49,581 bases of DNA from Candidatus Bathyarchaeota archaeon (GTDB taxonomy: Archaea; Thermoproteota; Bathyarchaeia; Bathyarchaeales; Bathycorpusculaceae), in assembly GCA_903901015.1 (NCBI GenBank), contig CAIUPH010000102.1:1-49581 (forward strand), given 5' to 3'. Below the pieces are notes generated by a model, which was not told the origin of the DNA, did not search any database, and worked only from the letters and a program-made list of their open reading frames with translations. The translations under genes and the position numbers were made by a program. Below, in pieces: positions 34,531-42,864 of the stretch (positions are counted from its first letter, which is position 1; every line of letters begins with the position of its first letter).

Positions 34531-34830
34531 GTGTGTTGTTCAAGCTTGCAGACTAAAACAGAACATCCCTATGTGGAAATTAACCCTAAAATCTGCAACG
34601 GCAGTCCAGTGGTTGCTGGAAGCCGCGTCAGAATCGTAGATGTAGCAATCGAGTACGAGTACCTTAACCGCTCTCCAGACGAAATAATTAACGCTCATCC
34701 TCACTTGAAGCTGGAACAAATCCACGATGCCTTGTCGTACTACTATGAACATAGGACTGAAATGGACAAGAAAATAAAGGAAGACCAGCAATTCATTGAA
34801 AAACTCATCCAGACCCAGAAAGGCAGATGA
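34531..34830 (+). CDS. DUF433-family antitoxin
   Basis: A 99-residue protein. YVEINPKICNGSPVVAGSRV, RIVDVAIEYEYLNRSPDEII, and LKLEQIHDALSYYYEHRTEM are the full DUF433 pattern, a VapB-like HTH protein usually paired with a DUF5615 PIN-like toxin. The start may be GTG 34531 or TTG 34546. Its stop overlaps an ATG of the downstream toxin frame (ATGA), the usual arrangement of this type II pair. Confidence 0.82.
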   Translation: MCCSSLQTKTEHPYVEINPKICNGSPVVAGSRVRIVDVAIEYEYLNRSPDEIINAHPHLKLEQIHDALSYYYEHRTEMDKKIKEDQQFIEKLIQTQKGR

Positions 34831-35166
34831 CTCCGAATCAAATCAATTAAGATTTACGCAGACGAAAGCGTTAGCATAGCAATCGTTGATGGCTTAAAGC
34901 GGCGAGGCGTAAATGTTTTTTCCGCTAAGGATTTGGGGAAATTGGGTTTAACCGATGAGGAACAACTAAAAGTTGCCGTTCAAAACCAAGTTGTAATTTT
35001 TACGCGTGATGCTGATTTTCTCAGAATTGCCTTAAACAAGCCTCACTTGGGCATCATCTATGTTCATCAGCGAAAATTAACAATCGGTGAATACATCAAG
35101 AGACTCAGAATAATAGTTGAAACAAAAACAATGAAGGAAATGGAAGACCAAATACTTTTCTTATAG
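34827..35166 (+). pseudogene. DUF5615 PIN-like toxin, frameshifted after the first codons
   Basis: From ATG 34827 the frame gives MTPNQIN and stops. One base away the frame continues IKIYADESVSIAIVDGLKRR, GVNVFSAKDLGKLGLTDEEQ, VVIFTRDADFLRIALNKPHL and ends ILFL: a complete DUF5615 toxin with acidic residues (ADES, DEEQ, TRDADF) in place. Removing one T in AATTAAG (near 34846) restores a start overlapping the antitoxin gene. As it stands only an internal TTG (34933) could initiate, giving 77 residues without the first acidic residue. Confidence 0.6.
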
Positions 35167-35733
35167 CCTCCTGAAACTCGTTTTTTCAATCTTGTCAGCC
35201 CACTCATCAGAAATTTTGTGTTCATTTTCGGAGCCTAACCGCTAATTGTTGCGGATGGAGGCTTCACGAACCTATTTGGATCCTAATATCATATCATTGC
35301 ACAAACCTAAGAGGGGTAGGTCCTATTGGCGTTTTCTGTTGCCATTAACTGCCTTGCTCTATTTTTGGGAAGGAAAGTCGGTGCTTTGAAGTTACGAGAC
35401 TCCACCACAGCACTTTCCCGCCTGCAAAAGAACGCTGCTTTGGTTTTTCTTTCTTTTCCACAAATTTGGACAATGCTTATAGGCTGCCAGTGTTTCCTTC
35501 TGTTGGTTTTTGAAATGACCACATACATGTTTGTTAGAGAAGAGGAAGAGGAAGACTGCGAAGACTGCGATTGTGAAGATTGCGAGGACGAAGAGTAAGT
35601 CTTCTTCCAACCAATTTTTTTCCAGAATTTTTTATTTTGTTTGGCTCATTTTGGCAAAATAGCACATATCTAAAACGTAATTATGATTCTAAAGAAGCCA
35701 TAAGGGTAAACTTGCTAAAAATGTAATTGGAAG
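35167..35733. other. Intergenic region left of the integrated element
   Basis: About 570 bases with a partial copy of the dispersed repeat (35265-35337) and a GAAGAG-rich stretch (35539-35598). A short frame ending in EEEEEDCEDCDCEDCEDEE is intriguing but lacks a ribosome site, and a competing antisense frame covers the same bases. No gene is called. Confidence 0.35.
35265..35337 (+). repeat. Partial, diverged copy of the 75-bp dispersed repeat family
   Basis: CACGAACCTATTTGGATCCTA matches the flank of the copy at 20296-20320. AAACCTAAGAGGGGTAGGTC and CTATTGGC match its central part (AAACCTATAGGGGGTAGGTC, GTATTGGC). The end is missing. It sits about 400 bases left of the left att site. Confidence 0.55.
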
Positions 35734-35750
35734 TGGCGCCGCCGAAAGGA
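35734..35750. other. Left attachment site (att), duplicate of tRNA-Asn 3' end
   Basis: TGGCGCCGCCGAAAGGA, identical to 42721-42737. No tRNA surrounds this copy, since the sequence diverges from the tRNA at 35751. Similarity on the outer side (GGAAG versus GGAA) is short. Confidence 0.7.
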
Positions 35751-35898
35751 AACGCTACTCCAGAAGACACTTTATACCGTTTCCAGCTTTTTTTAAAGAG
35801 CTTGATGTTTCTAATCAGGATTGATAATTGCAGAATAGTTTGCTTATTGAAAGATTCAACTTTAATGCTGCAGGTGGTTTTCAAAAAAAGCAAACGAA

Positions 35899-38800
35899 TT
35901 ATTTTTTTATAGCTCTTCTTCTTGAAAATACACCTGAAACCAGTGCAATTACCACAAAAAAGGCAAAGATAGTCCATATTGGAAACTCTGGAACAGCAGA
36001 TTCAGCTTTGAACACTATTGATACTGTTTGGGTACTGAAGTGTGTCGTGTACCAAACATAGTAGTTGTTTGCATCTTGAGTGCAACCTTGATTTAAAGCA
36101 GGCTGTCCATCAATGCTGATAGTAGGGATAGTTCCATACGGTACTGCACTTTTGGGAATTGTCACATTGCCAAAGCCTGTTGTTCCGCTTTGACCTGTCA
36201 CAGTAAAGGACAGTGTTGTTGTGTTTGATGACTGGCTTGTTATGATTTCAAGATTAGACATCTGAGAGCTTGCTATACTTCCGCTGATCGTCAAATCAAC
36301 AGTTGAGCCTGTATCTGTGGTTGCTGGCACAGTTGTTGGAGCTGGAGTTGGCAAAAGTGTTGGGGTTGGCGCAACAGGTTTTGGGGTGACTGCTGGAGCG
36401 TTTGTTGGCGATGTTGTCGGGTTAGCTGTTGGTGCTGAAGTGGGAACTGGAGTTGGGCTAGGGGAAGGAGTAGGTTGAGTTGATGGCGGTGGACTAGGAC
36501 TTGCTGTTGGGGTAGGTGTAGGAGTAACAGTTGGAGTTGGACTAGGAGTGGGACTTGGAGTAGCTGTTGGTGTTGGACTTGGAGATGGAGTTGGAGATGG
36601 AGTTGGGCTTGGCGTTGAGGATGGAGTAGGTGATGGGCTGGGGCTTAGAGAAGGTGATGGACTAGGAGAAGCTGTTGGCGATGGAGTTGGATTAGGTGTT
36701 GGAGTTGGGGTTGGCGCAGGTGCAACTGCTTCAGTACCAGTAACTTGAATGTTTTGGGCACCTTGCAATTCATAAGTAAAGCAGAGAGATGTGTATGTGC
36801 CATTATCTGTTCGAACAAAATCTGTCATCGGGTTACCATCTACCTGAACTGTGAAATTTCCCCAAAGAAGAGTGTCTGGAAATGTTACATTAAATAAGAA
36901 GGGAAAAGAATATGCAAACGAAGAACCCATCGCGCTGAAACTGATCTGTTTAGCTAAAAGATTGAAATCAACCAATGAAACAGAAGAATTACTGGACACA
37001 GAAACATTGTATGTTTTTGTATCCTCCTGAAAATTTAACGCGGTTGTTGTCGCTGGCATTGAACTGTGCAGGTCAATGACCTTTTCCAAAGTTTTCGATT
37101 TTACATCTACAACTGACACGCTGTCAGTACCCCAATTCAGACAGTAAATCTTGCTAAAGTTGTCATTTGCAAATATGAAATCGGGGTCAATTCCTTTTAG
37201 AGGTATAAGATTTAAAAACTGGTTACTAGTCAAGTTATAAATGCTCATAAAACATCCATCAAAATTGACAATGTATAGGCAGTTTTCTTGGGAGTTAAAT
37301 AATATGCCTGACGCGATTGTGTAGACCATATTACTTTGATCGACTCCAACATCTTTTACAGAATCTTTCAGATAGATTACTTTCGTTATTGTATCAGTAT
37401 CTGTGTTTATCCCTAAGATCACATATTTAGCTCCTACAAAAAGCGTATGAGACTTGGAATCGTACGAAAATGGGTAATAAGGCCCGGCGGATATACCAAG
37501 AGAACCAGACTCGTTGAAGGTTATAGTCTTCTGAACAGTGTAGTTTTTGGTTTCAATTACTTGAATAACTACGGGGCCATTGTCCAATCCCCCCAGGGCA
37601 TATAATTTTGAACCATCCGGCAGTTCGAAGGGTTTATCATTAAATCCGCCTCCGTCAAGCTTTACTAGTGCCTCCACTTGAAAGTTTGAAGCATTAATTG
37701 CCAAGAAAGTGTCAGGGTGACCACTCCCATTTACTGGGTCTTGCCATATGGAATATAGATTCGCTTGATCATGGGAAAGACTGAGACTCCACACTCCGGA
37801 AATATCTGGAGGAAGACGATGAGATTTGGTGAGACTCATGTTTCCCGCATTAACTTCTAGTATTGCTTCCCCTTGAGCTATCAACATCCTTCCCGCGTCA
37901 TCCATAACTACGTCATACCCACCGACATCCGACCGAATCATTGGAAATTCAATCATATTCTCGATGGTTGCATTATTGGGATCAAACGTAAATGCCATTG
38001 CGCTTTTTGTGAGGAGAATATAACCACTATCATCCGTTGGCTGCCTGATGAAGAAACGTGGGGAGAAGCTAATATCACTGAATAATATTGTACCTTCAAC
38101 GGTATTATTAGCAAGGTTTATTTTTAAAAAAGAGTTGCCATCGGTGCTGGCAGCATAGAGAATATTAGGGTTCACTGGATCAATTTGTATATCATTCATC
38201 TGAGTATAACCTATGTTAAATTTGTTCTTGCCCAAATTGATTTGACCGACTATGTTATCGGTTTGCGTATCGATTACTATGATGTTTTTATCGTTTGGTA
38301 CAGGCCAACCAGTACCTACATAGAGCGACTTACCGTCTGCGCTTGACTCCAAAGGAAATGCCCCTCCATCAATTGGAATAACTTTTAGACCCTCAACTCC
38401 TGTCAAGTCAATAGAGTAAAGCCAGCCATATGCATGATAATCTGGGTACCAACCGCCAAAGGTTGATACATAGAGCTTTTGCTCGTTGGGTAAGACTTCT
38501 AAATCACATATGCCTTCACTTGTGCTATGCATGGGTATTGAAACTGAATAACTCCAATTTTTATTAGCATAATCGTAGATTCCTGCAACAGCTGCGTCAA
38601 ATGTTGGTCTGCTCGCAACGAACCATTTACTGGAGTTAAAAGTGCTTTCCTTAATTCTGTGAAACCTCATTTCATAGTCAGTGGTATTTGTCACTGCGTA
38701 AGTGTCTGTGTTGATAATGTTGACTGTTGCCCCTCCATCCATCGCGAAAAGGAAATGTCCATATTGTGAGCTAGTGAGGCTGATCAGAGCAATATTGTCA

Positions 38801-39195
38801 ATTGTGTGGATTATGTTCATTGTTTGGGTATCGATGACGAGCAGTTTGTGCCATGTAGGGGAATAAACAAAGAGTTTCGTTTCGCTGGCGTCTAGGGCTA
38901 TGACATTGCACAGGACTTGGAAATAACCGGATAAATCAGCAACTTTCATAATGGATAGATCTTCGAGAGCCACTTTACAGACAATACCCGAAGTATCAAA
39001 ACAGAGGTAAGCGTATTTTCCATCCTGTGTAACTGCCATCGCGATTGGAGTACCCCATTGAGGCTTTATGCTCTCTGCTTGGGACGTTTCTGAAGTGGAT
39101 TGGTTTGGGATGCCACTTCCTGAGGCGCCAACAAACACCAAAGGTGCCAAAACGACAAAAATCAAGGTTACCACAAGTAAACGGCTAAATTTCAT
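35899..39195 (-). CDS. Giant exported beta-propeller protein with Pro/Ser/Thr stalk and PEF-type C-terminal anchor
   Basis: A 1098-residue surface protein. A signal peptide ([20 protein letters not shown]) is followed by about 790 residues of YVTN/WD-like blades ([19 protein letters not shown]-type phrases: a value, then a linked time or memory of change), enough for one or two propellers. A stalk of about 135 residues is built of PTPSPSPT repeats. A beta-sandwich-like domain follows. The C-terminus is [20 protein letters not shown] followed by FSRRR, like a PEF-CTERM sorting signal: motif, helix, basic end. This predicts anchoring, perhaps by an archaeosortase. Adhesion or ligand binding is the usual inference. 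It lies inside the element and reads leftwards. Confidence 0.85.
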   Translation of the reverse strand: MKFSRLLVVTLIFVVLAPLVFVGASGSGIPNQSTSETSQAESIKPQWGTPIAMAVTQDGKYAYLCFDTSGIVCKVALEDLSIMKVADLSGYFQVLCNVIALDASETKLFVYSPTWHKLLVIDTQTMNIIHTIDNIALISLTSSQYGHFLFAMDGGATVNIINTDTYAVTNTTDYEMRFHRIKESTFNSSKWFVASRPTFDAAVAGIYDYANKNWSYSVSIPMHSTSEGICDLEVLPNEQKLYVSTFGGWYPDYHAYGWLYSIDLTGVEGLKVIPIDGGAFPLESSADGKSLYVGTGWPVPNDKNIIVIDTQTDNIVGQINLGKNKFNIGYTQMNDIQIDPVNPNILYAASTDGNSFLKINLANNTVEGTILFSDISFSPRFFIRQPTDDSGYILLTKSAMAFTFDPNNATIENMIEFPMIRSDVGGYDVVMDDAGRMLIAQGEAILEVNAGNMSLTKSHRLPPDISGVWSLSLSHDQANLYSIWQDPVNGSGHPDTFLAINASNFQVEALVKLDGGGFNDKPFELPDGSKLYALGGLDNGPVVIQVIETKNYTVQKTITFNESGSLGISAGPYYPFSYDSKSHTLFVGAKYVILGINTDTDTITKVIYLKDSVKDVGVDQSNMVYTIASGILFNSQENCLYIVNFDGCFMSIYNLTSNQFLNLIPLKGIDPDFIFANDNFSKIYCLNWGTDSVSVVDVKSKTLEKVIDLHSSMPATTTALNFQEDTKTYNVSVSSNSSVSLVDFNLLAKQISFSAMGSSFAYSFPFLFNVTFPDTLLWGNFTVQVDGNPMTDFVRTDNGTYTSLCFTYELQGAQNIQVTGTEAVAPAPTPTPTPNPTPSPTASPSPSPSLSPSPSPTPSSTPSPTPSPTPSPSPTPTATPSPTPSPTPTVTPTPTPTASPSPPPSTQPTPSPSPTPVPTSAPTANPTTSPTNAPAVTPKPVAPTPTLLPTPAPTTVPATTDTGSTVDLTISGSIASSQMSNLEIITSQSSNTTTLSFTVTGQSGTTGFGNVTIPKSAVPYGTIPTISIDGQPALNQGCTQDANNYYVWYTTHFSTQTVSIVFKAESAVPEFPIWTIFAFFVVIALVSGVFSRRRAIKK
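36340..36725 (-). repeat. Low-complexity DNA coding for the Pro/Ser/Thr stalk
   Basis: Degenerate six-base units (GGAGTT/GGAGAT and variants) encode about 120 residues of alternating Pro and Thr/Ser. Such stalks span the S-layer and are often glycosylated. Slippage can change their length. Confidence 0.6.
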
Positions 39196-39311
39196 TCTAT
39201 CATCCCGTAAGCATTACAGTTCTTTCAGTTTTATGATTTGTGGAAGAAATTCACTTAAATATCGAACTAAATTGCACAAATCTTTTATCTGAATAACTCT
39301 ATGCCTCTTTT

Positions 39312-39371
39312 TGTTGTCTTGTTTGTGATGTGTCTTGAGAGCTAAACCCTCTTTGTTGTCTATTCTCCAGG
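39312..39371. repeat. 60-bp repeat inside the element, copy 1
   Basis: TGTTGTCTTG begins the block, then TGTCTTGAGAGCTAA and CCCTCTTTGTTGTCT. It matches 42111-42170 with small gaps. It lies between the two surface-protein genes, upstream of the left one. Confidence 0.55.
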
Positions 39372-39441
39372 TGTTGGAGCAAACTCAGGAAGACACATTG
39401 TAGCTTGGGTGAAGTTAAAGCTCACGCGTTTTCTTATCGCA

Positions 39442-41949
39442 TTATCTTTTGAACCATAAATCGATGTGAACCTGTTTTAGTTTAGCCCTTTCCGATTTTA
39501 GCTTAATTATCATAAATGGTAAAAGAACCGCCGAAGTGACGCCGAGTGTTATGTAAGACCAAAATGTTAGAAACCCCAAATAATATAGAATCAATAGAAC
39601 AACAAGTAAGATTACAAAGGTAATGGATAATTTTTCTTTATATTCAAAAATATCTTTACCTGGAAGAGGAGATATTGGGATAAGCGAAACACACAATATA
39701 ATTAGAACAGTTAATACTCCTGCACTTCCAACCACGACCAACCCGTCAATGTTAGAAATAGACATGAAAGCAAAAGGAATTGCAAGCAACGAAAGCATTA
39801 ATATCCTGACTACAGTGGCCGTTGCATTAAACTGTTTTTGCTCAATTGTTTCATATTTAGTTGAACCGCTCGTCTTTGTAACTGAAATCGAAGAAAAAGG
39901 AAATTTCAAAATTCCTGAAGCAAAATACATTATGCCTCCAATTGTCCATAACTTTAGCTCTTTTTGAACCTTTGAATCCATTGAGCAATAAACATCAGAA
40001 AAAAATGAGGTGAACTGAACAATGCAAGCCGACATCAAACCAAAAAAGAAAAACTCTACGAAAAGTGATGGATTCAATACATTGGGTACGCCATCCAAAA
40101 AAATGTAGTCCAGTATTAATCCTGTGAACAGAATTGTTGTTGCCAAAACTGCTATTTCCTTTTTAGTTATGAGGGCTGTTTTTTTGAATTTTGCGTTCCT
40201 AAATTTAAGTAATTCTTCAAATGCTTCTTTTAGATCCTGTGTTTTTTTAAATGGAACAGCAAGGTTAAGACCTGTGCTAGCAAAAGCTACTATGCAGGAT
40301 ATTGCTACTATTCCTGTTACGGTTGTTGTTGTCGTAGCAATTTTTGCTGTATTCACTGATGGTGATCCTAATAGCGTAATTGGCATTACATCCAGACTGC
40401 GAATTAATGGTGAAAATGAGTTATTTTTTGGAGAAAGTGATGTTGACGGCTCTAAAGTAGGTGACGCAATTGGTTGAGGAGTTTTACTTGGTGCGATAAT
40501 CGATGTAGATGTTGGTGTTGGCGTTTTAGTGGAGACTGGGGTAGAGCTTGGTGTAGGTTTTGGAGTTGAAGTTGGTGGAGCGGTGGTTGGATATGGTGTG
40601 GGGGTGGAAGTGGGTGCTTGCGTAGGAGTGGATGTTGGCGTAGTGGTTGGAGTTGGAGTGGTTGCAGAGTTCACTGTAACTGATGCAACGTTGGATTGGG
40701 GGGATGTCGCGCCTGCAATATCGGTAGCAGTTGCAGTAATTGAAATTGAACCCGGCGAAGAAGACGAATAACTAAACGTTTGAGACGTTTGGCCGTTTTG
40801 AGCTACGCCATCAACGTACCACTGATAGCCTGTGTAGGAACCTGAACCGCCACTAACTGTAGCGGTGAAGACTTGAACCTGACCAATATCCATAGTCCAA
40901 GAGGAAGGCGACACGTTTACAACAGGGATCAAATTTATCATTGAGACCGAACTGTTTCCATAATTTGCCACATAAACGTAAGCCCCGTTAGGCGATGCAG
41001 CCACACCCTCGGGTAAGCTTTCAACTGTTATTGTAGATGCCGGAGTGTTGGTTGCCGTACTAATGATTGACACCGAACTGTTTCCGTAATTTGTTACATA
41101 AACGTATGCTCCGTTAGGCGACATTGCAATATCTTCAGGGTGGTTAAAACCACGTATTGTCGCTGTCACGTTGTTCGTAGCCGTACTAATCACCGAAACC
41201 GATCCAGAACCTATTGTTACGTAGACATATGCGCCGTCAGGCGAAACAACCATACGATAAGAAGGGGCTCCAGTTGGTGTATAGGTTCCAATGAGTACCG
41301 TCGCTGTGACGTTGTTCGTAGCCGTGCTAATCACCGAAACATACTCGCGATACGAGCCCATGTAATAAACAATATTTGTCGCGTAGACATATGCGCCATC
41401 AGGCGACACAGCCAAACCTCCTAGTTGGGATGACGATCCCATTGTAGCCGTCACGTTGTTCGTAGCTGTACTAATCACCGAAACCGATCCATAACTTGTT
41501 GTTACGTAGACATATGCGCCATTGGGGGCAACAGCCACTCTATCAGGACTAGATAAACGATAAAGATTATCCGTTATCGTTCTCGTCACGGTATTCGTAG
41601 CCGTACTAATCACTGAAACCGAATTGTTTCCATAATTTGCAACATAGACATATGCGCCATCAGGCGACACAGCCAAACCATGGGGATGGGTTCCAACGGG
41701 TACCGTTGCCGTCACGTTGTTCGTAGCCGTACTAATCACTGAAACCGAATTGTCTCCATAATTTGCAACGTAAACGTTTACGCCGTCAGGCGAAATAGCC
41801 ACACCATAAGGATTATTTAAACCGGTTATCGTCGTCGTTACCGTTTGCGCTCGAACCGACTGAGGCAATAATACAAAGCAACTGAGCAAAAAAAAGATTA
41901 CAAGAACAATACATCCAACGATGAAAACCTTTGCTAAACAATGCCTCAT
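39442..41949 (-). CDS. Exported seven-bladed YVTN propeller fused to PKD-like domain, Thr/Pro stalk and multi-helix membrane domain
   Basis: An 835-residue protein. After a signal sequence (VIFFLLSCFVLLPQSVRAQT) come seven YVTN blades of about 42 residues (GLAVSPDGAYVYVANYGNNS is the clearest) ending near residue 335, enough for one closed propeller. A PKD/Ig-like domain follows (SPSSWTMDIGQVQVFTATVS). A Thr/Pro/Ser stalk of about 90 residues leads to a C-terminal part (about 530-835) with some seven or eight membrane helices, including VFLILVV-like LSITFVILLVVLLILYYLGF. Most propeller surface proteins have only one anchor helix, so this is unusual; signalling or transport through the membrane is possible. 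The membrane part matches no family I recognise. Confidence 0.82.
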   Translation of the reverse strand: MRHCLAKVFIVGCIVLVIFFLLSCFVLLPQSVRAQTVTTTITGLNNPYGVAISPDGVNVYVANYGDNSVSVISTATNNVTATVPVGTHPHGLAVSPDGAYVYVANYGNNSVSVISTATNTVTRTITDNLYRLSSPDRVAVAPNGAYVYVTTSYGSVSVISTATNNVTATMGSSSQLGGLAVSPDGAYVYATNIVYYMGSYREYVSVISTATNNVTATVLIGTYTPTGAPSYRMVVSPDGAYVYVTIGSGSVSVISTATNNVTATIRGFNHPEDIAMSPNGAYVYVTNYGNSSVSIISTATNTPASTITVESLPEGVAASPNGAYVYVANYGNSSVSMINLIPVVNVSPSSWTMDIGQVQVFTATVSGGSGSYTGYQWYVDGVAQNGQTSQTFSYSSSSPGSISITATATDIAGATSPQSNVASVTVNSATTPTPTTTPTSTPTQAPTSTPTPYPTTAPPTSTPKPTPSSTPVSTKTPTPTSTSIIAPSKTPQPIASPTLEPSTSLSPKNNSFSPLIRSLDVMPITLLGSPSVNTAKIATTTTTVTGIVAISCIVAFASTGLNLAVPFKKTQDLKEAFEELLKFRNAKFKKTALITKKEIAVLATTILFTGLILDYIFLDGVPNVLNPSLFVEFFFFGLMSACIVQFTSFFSDVYCSMDSKVQKELKLWTIGGIMYFASGILKFPFSSISVTKTSGSTKYETIEQKQFNATATVVRILMLSLLAIPFAFMSISNIDGLVVVGSAGVLTVLIILCVSLIPISPLPGKDIFEYKEKLSITFVILLVVLLILYYLGFLTFWSYITLGVTSAVLLPFMIIKLKSERAKLKQVHIDLWFKR
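40960..41830 (-). repeat. Tandem YVTN-blade coding repeats
   Basis: Seven repeats of about 125 bases encode the propeller blades. GTAGCCGTACTAATCACCGA and ACATATGCGCC recur with few changes, so blade duplication or gene conversion was recent. Recombination between them could vary blade number. Confidence 0.65.
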
Positions 41950-42110
41950 ATTCTCAGCCTTCCCCTCCCTTAAGTCTAATAGTCTCCTTCTTCAAACAAT
42001 AAAAGCATTTACTTGAATGCTAAATTTGAAAATTAATTAACAAATTAAAAACCCGTATCAAATTATTTTTTCCGCAAGTTTTTTAGGTTTAAACAGTCAC
42101 AATATCAATC

Positions 42111-42170
42111 GTTGTCTTGTTTTGTGTTGTCTTGAGAGCTAACTCTCTGTTTTGTCTTCTCCTCTAACCT
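42111..42170. repeat. 60-bp repeat inside the element, copy 2
   Basis: GTTGTCTTGTTTTGTG, TGTCTTGAGAGCTAA and CTCTCTGTTTTGTCT match the copy at 39312 with small gaps. It lies directly upstream of the gene at 42187. Confidence 0.55.
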
Positions 42171-42186
42171 ATCTTGGAAGCAAAAC

Positions 42187-42531
42187 ATGTTTGAAGATTT
42201 CAAGGAAAAAGTAGGTAAACTCCAAAATAAAAAAGACAACGACACTGAAATCACTTTAATGTCTGAGGCTTTAGCACCTGAGACAACAGAGAAATTAAGG
42301 AATGCTGGAATAGATCCTGATAATTTTACAATACAGCAACTATTTCCACCAACCTTCGACAAAGAAGGCAATGGCATATCGTTGATGTCTGGCGCTGAAT
42401 GGGAAATCATGATTACATATTTCAAAACTCGCAAATACCTGCTTGAGAAGTATCCTCAGTCGCAAGAAGAAGCAAAAATGTTAGGCCATCAGGGCTCGCA
42501 ATTAGGCAGAAAACACAAATCAATAAAATAG
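42187..42531 (+). CDS. Hypothetical protein of the element, 114 residues
   Basis: A soluble, mostly helical protein with a basic C-terminus (GSQLGRKHKSIK). GGAAG lies ten bases before the ATG. The first 25 residues are highly charged. No family is recognised. It is next to the tRNA-proximal end of the element, where integrase genes often lie, but shows no R-H-R-Y recombinase motifs. The next frame overlaps its end in another phase. Confidence 0.5.
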   Translation: MFEDFKEKVGKLQNKKDNDTEITLMSEALAPETTEKLRNAGIDPDNFTIQQLFPPTFDKEGNGISLMSGAEWEIMITYFKTRKYLLEKYPQSQEEAKMLGHQGSQLGRKHKSIK

Positions 42532-42545
42532 ACACCGTCAAGGAA

Positions 42546-42758
42546 TTGATACGCGCTTTAGGCATGAATCCAGAGCAGCTTCTAACAAGAGATGCACTAG
42601 CTGAAGGTGCAACCACACACAAAGACCAAGCAGACATCGAGAACCATCAACTGACGATTCTTAGCCGGCAATTAAAAGATTTAATCCCCAAGATGCGGCG
42701 GTATAAAGGTGTGACTGGAATGGCGCCGCCGAAAGGACTCGAACCTTTGACCTACTGA
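42546..42758 (+). CDS. Short frame running into the att site; possible integrase end
   Basis: From TTG 42546 the frame encodes LIRALGMNPEQLLTRDALAE then QLTILSRQLKDLIPKM and continues into the tRNA gene as MAPPKGLEPLTY. The first part has the feel of the C-terminal tails of archaeal tyrosine recombinases, from memory and unverified. The last 12 codons are simply tRNA sequence. In the circular form the frame would run on past the core into 35751 and beyond. It may be half of a gene split by integration. Confidence 0.35.
   Translation: MIRALGMNPEQLLTRDALAEGATTHKDQADIENHQLTILSRQLKDLIPKMRRYKGVTGMAPPKGLEPLTY
42721..42737. other. Right attachment site (att) in the tRNA-Asn 3' end
   Basis: TGGCGCCGCCGAAAGGA on the plus strand, identical to 35734-35750. 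It covers the last 17 bases of the tRNA gene with CCA. Confidence 0.7.
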
Positions 42759-42797
42759 TTAACAGTCAGTCGCACTACCGGGCTATGCAACGGCGGC
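42721..42797 (-). tRNA. tRNA-Asn (anticodon GTT), CCA encoded
   Basis: The minus strand folds into a full cloverleaf: acceptor GCCGCCG with CGGCGGC, D-stem GCAT with GTGC, anticodon stem ACTGA with TCAGT around CTGTTAA (anticodon GTT), T-arm AAAGG-TTCGAGT-CCTTT, discriminator G, and CCA at 42721-42723. It serves as the integration target for the element to its left. Confidence 0.95.
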
Positions 42798-42864
42798 AAA
42801 CCATTGGTTCTTCTGCCTCTTTCAGTTCCACAAAAGTATTTAAGCTTAGTCGTTGCCTTTGCGT

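Larger units (their letters stand above)
35734..42737. mobile_element. Putative 7-kb integrative element in the tRNA-Asn gene
   Basis: The 17 bases at the 3' end of tRNA-Asn (42721-42737) recur as a direct repeat at 35734-35750. They span the CCA end, the discriminator base, the 3' acceptor strand and part of the T-stem. This is the normal footprint of integration at a tRNA 3' end that leaves the tRNA intact. The element carries two giant exported beta-propeller genes, two copies of a 60-bp repeat and two small frames next to the tRNA. No complete integrase, replication or conjugation gene is recognised, so it may be immobile now or mobilised in trans. Boundaries are inferred from the repeat alone. 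Confidence 0.65.

Noticed and set aside
36548-36748. Gly/Val-rich frame on the plus strand
   Set aside because: Antisense of the Pro/Ser/Thr stalk; such mirror frames arise from the simple repeat.
40960-41830. CRISPR-like array
   Set aside because: The regular repeats are in phase with an open reading frame and encode YVTN blades; there are no unique spacers.
42723-42758. MAPPKGLEPLTY as a real protein C-terminus
   Set aside because: These codons are tRNA-Asn sequence; the phrase is a common artefact of frames running into tRNA genes.
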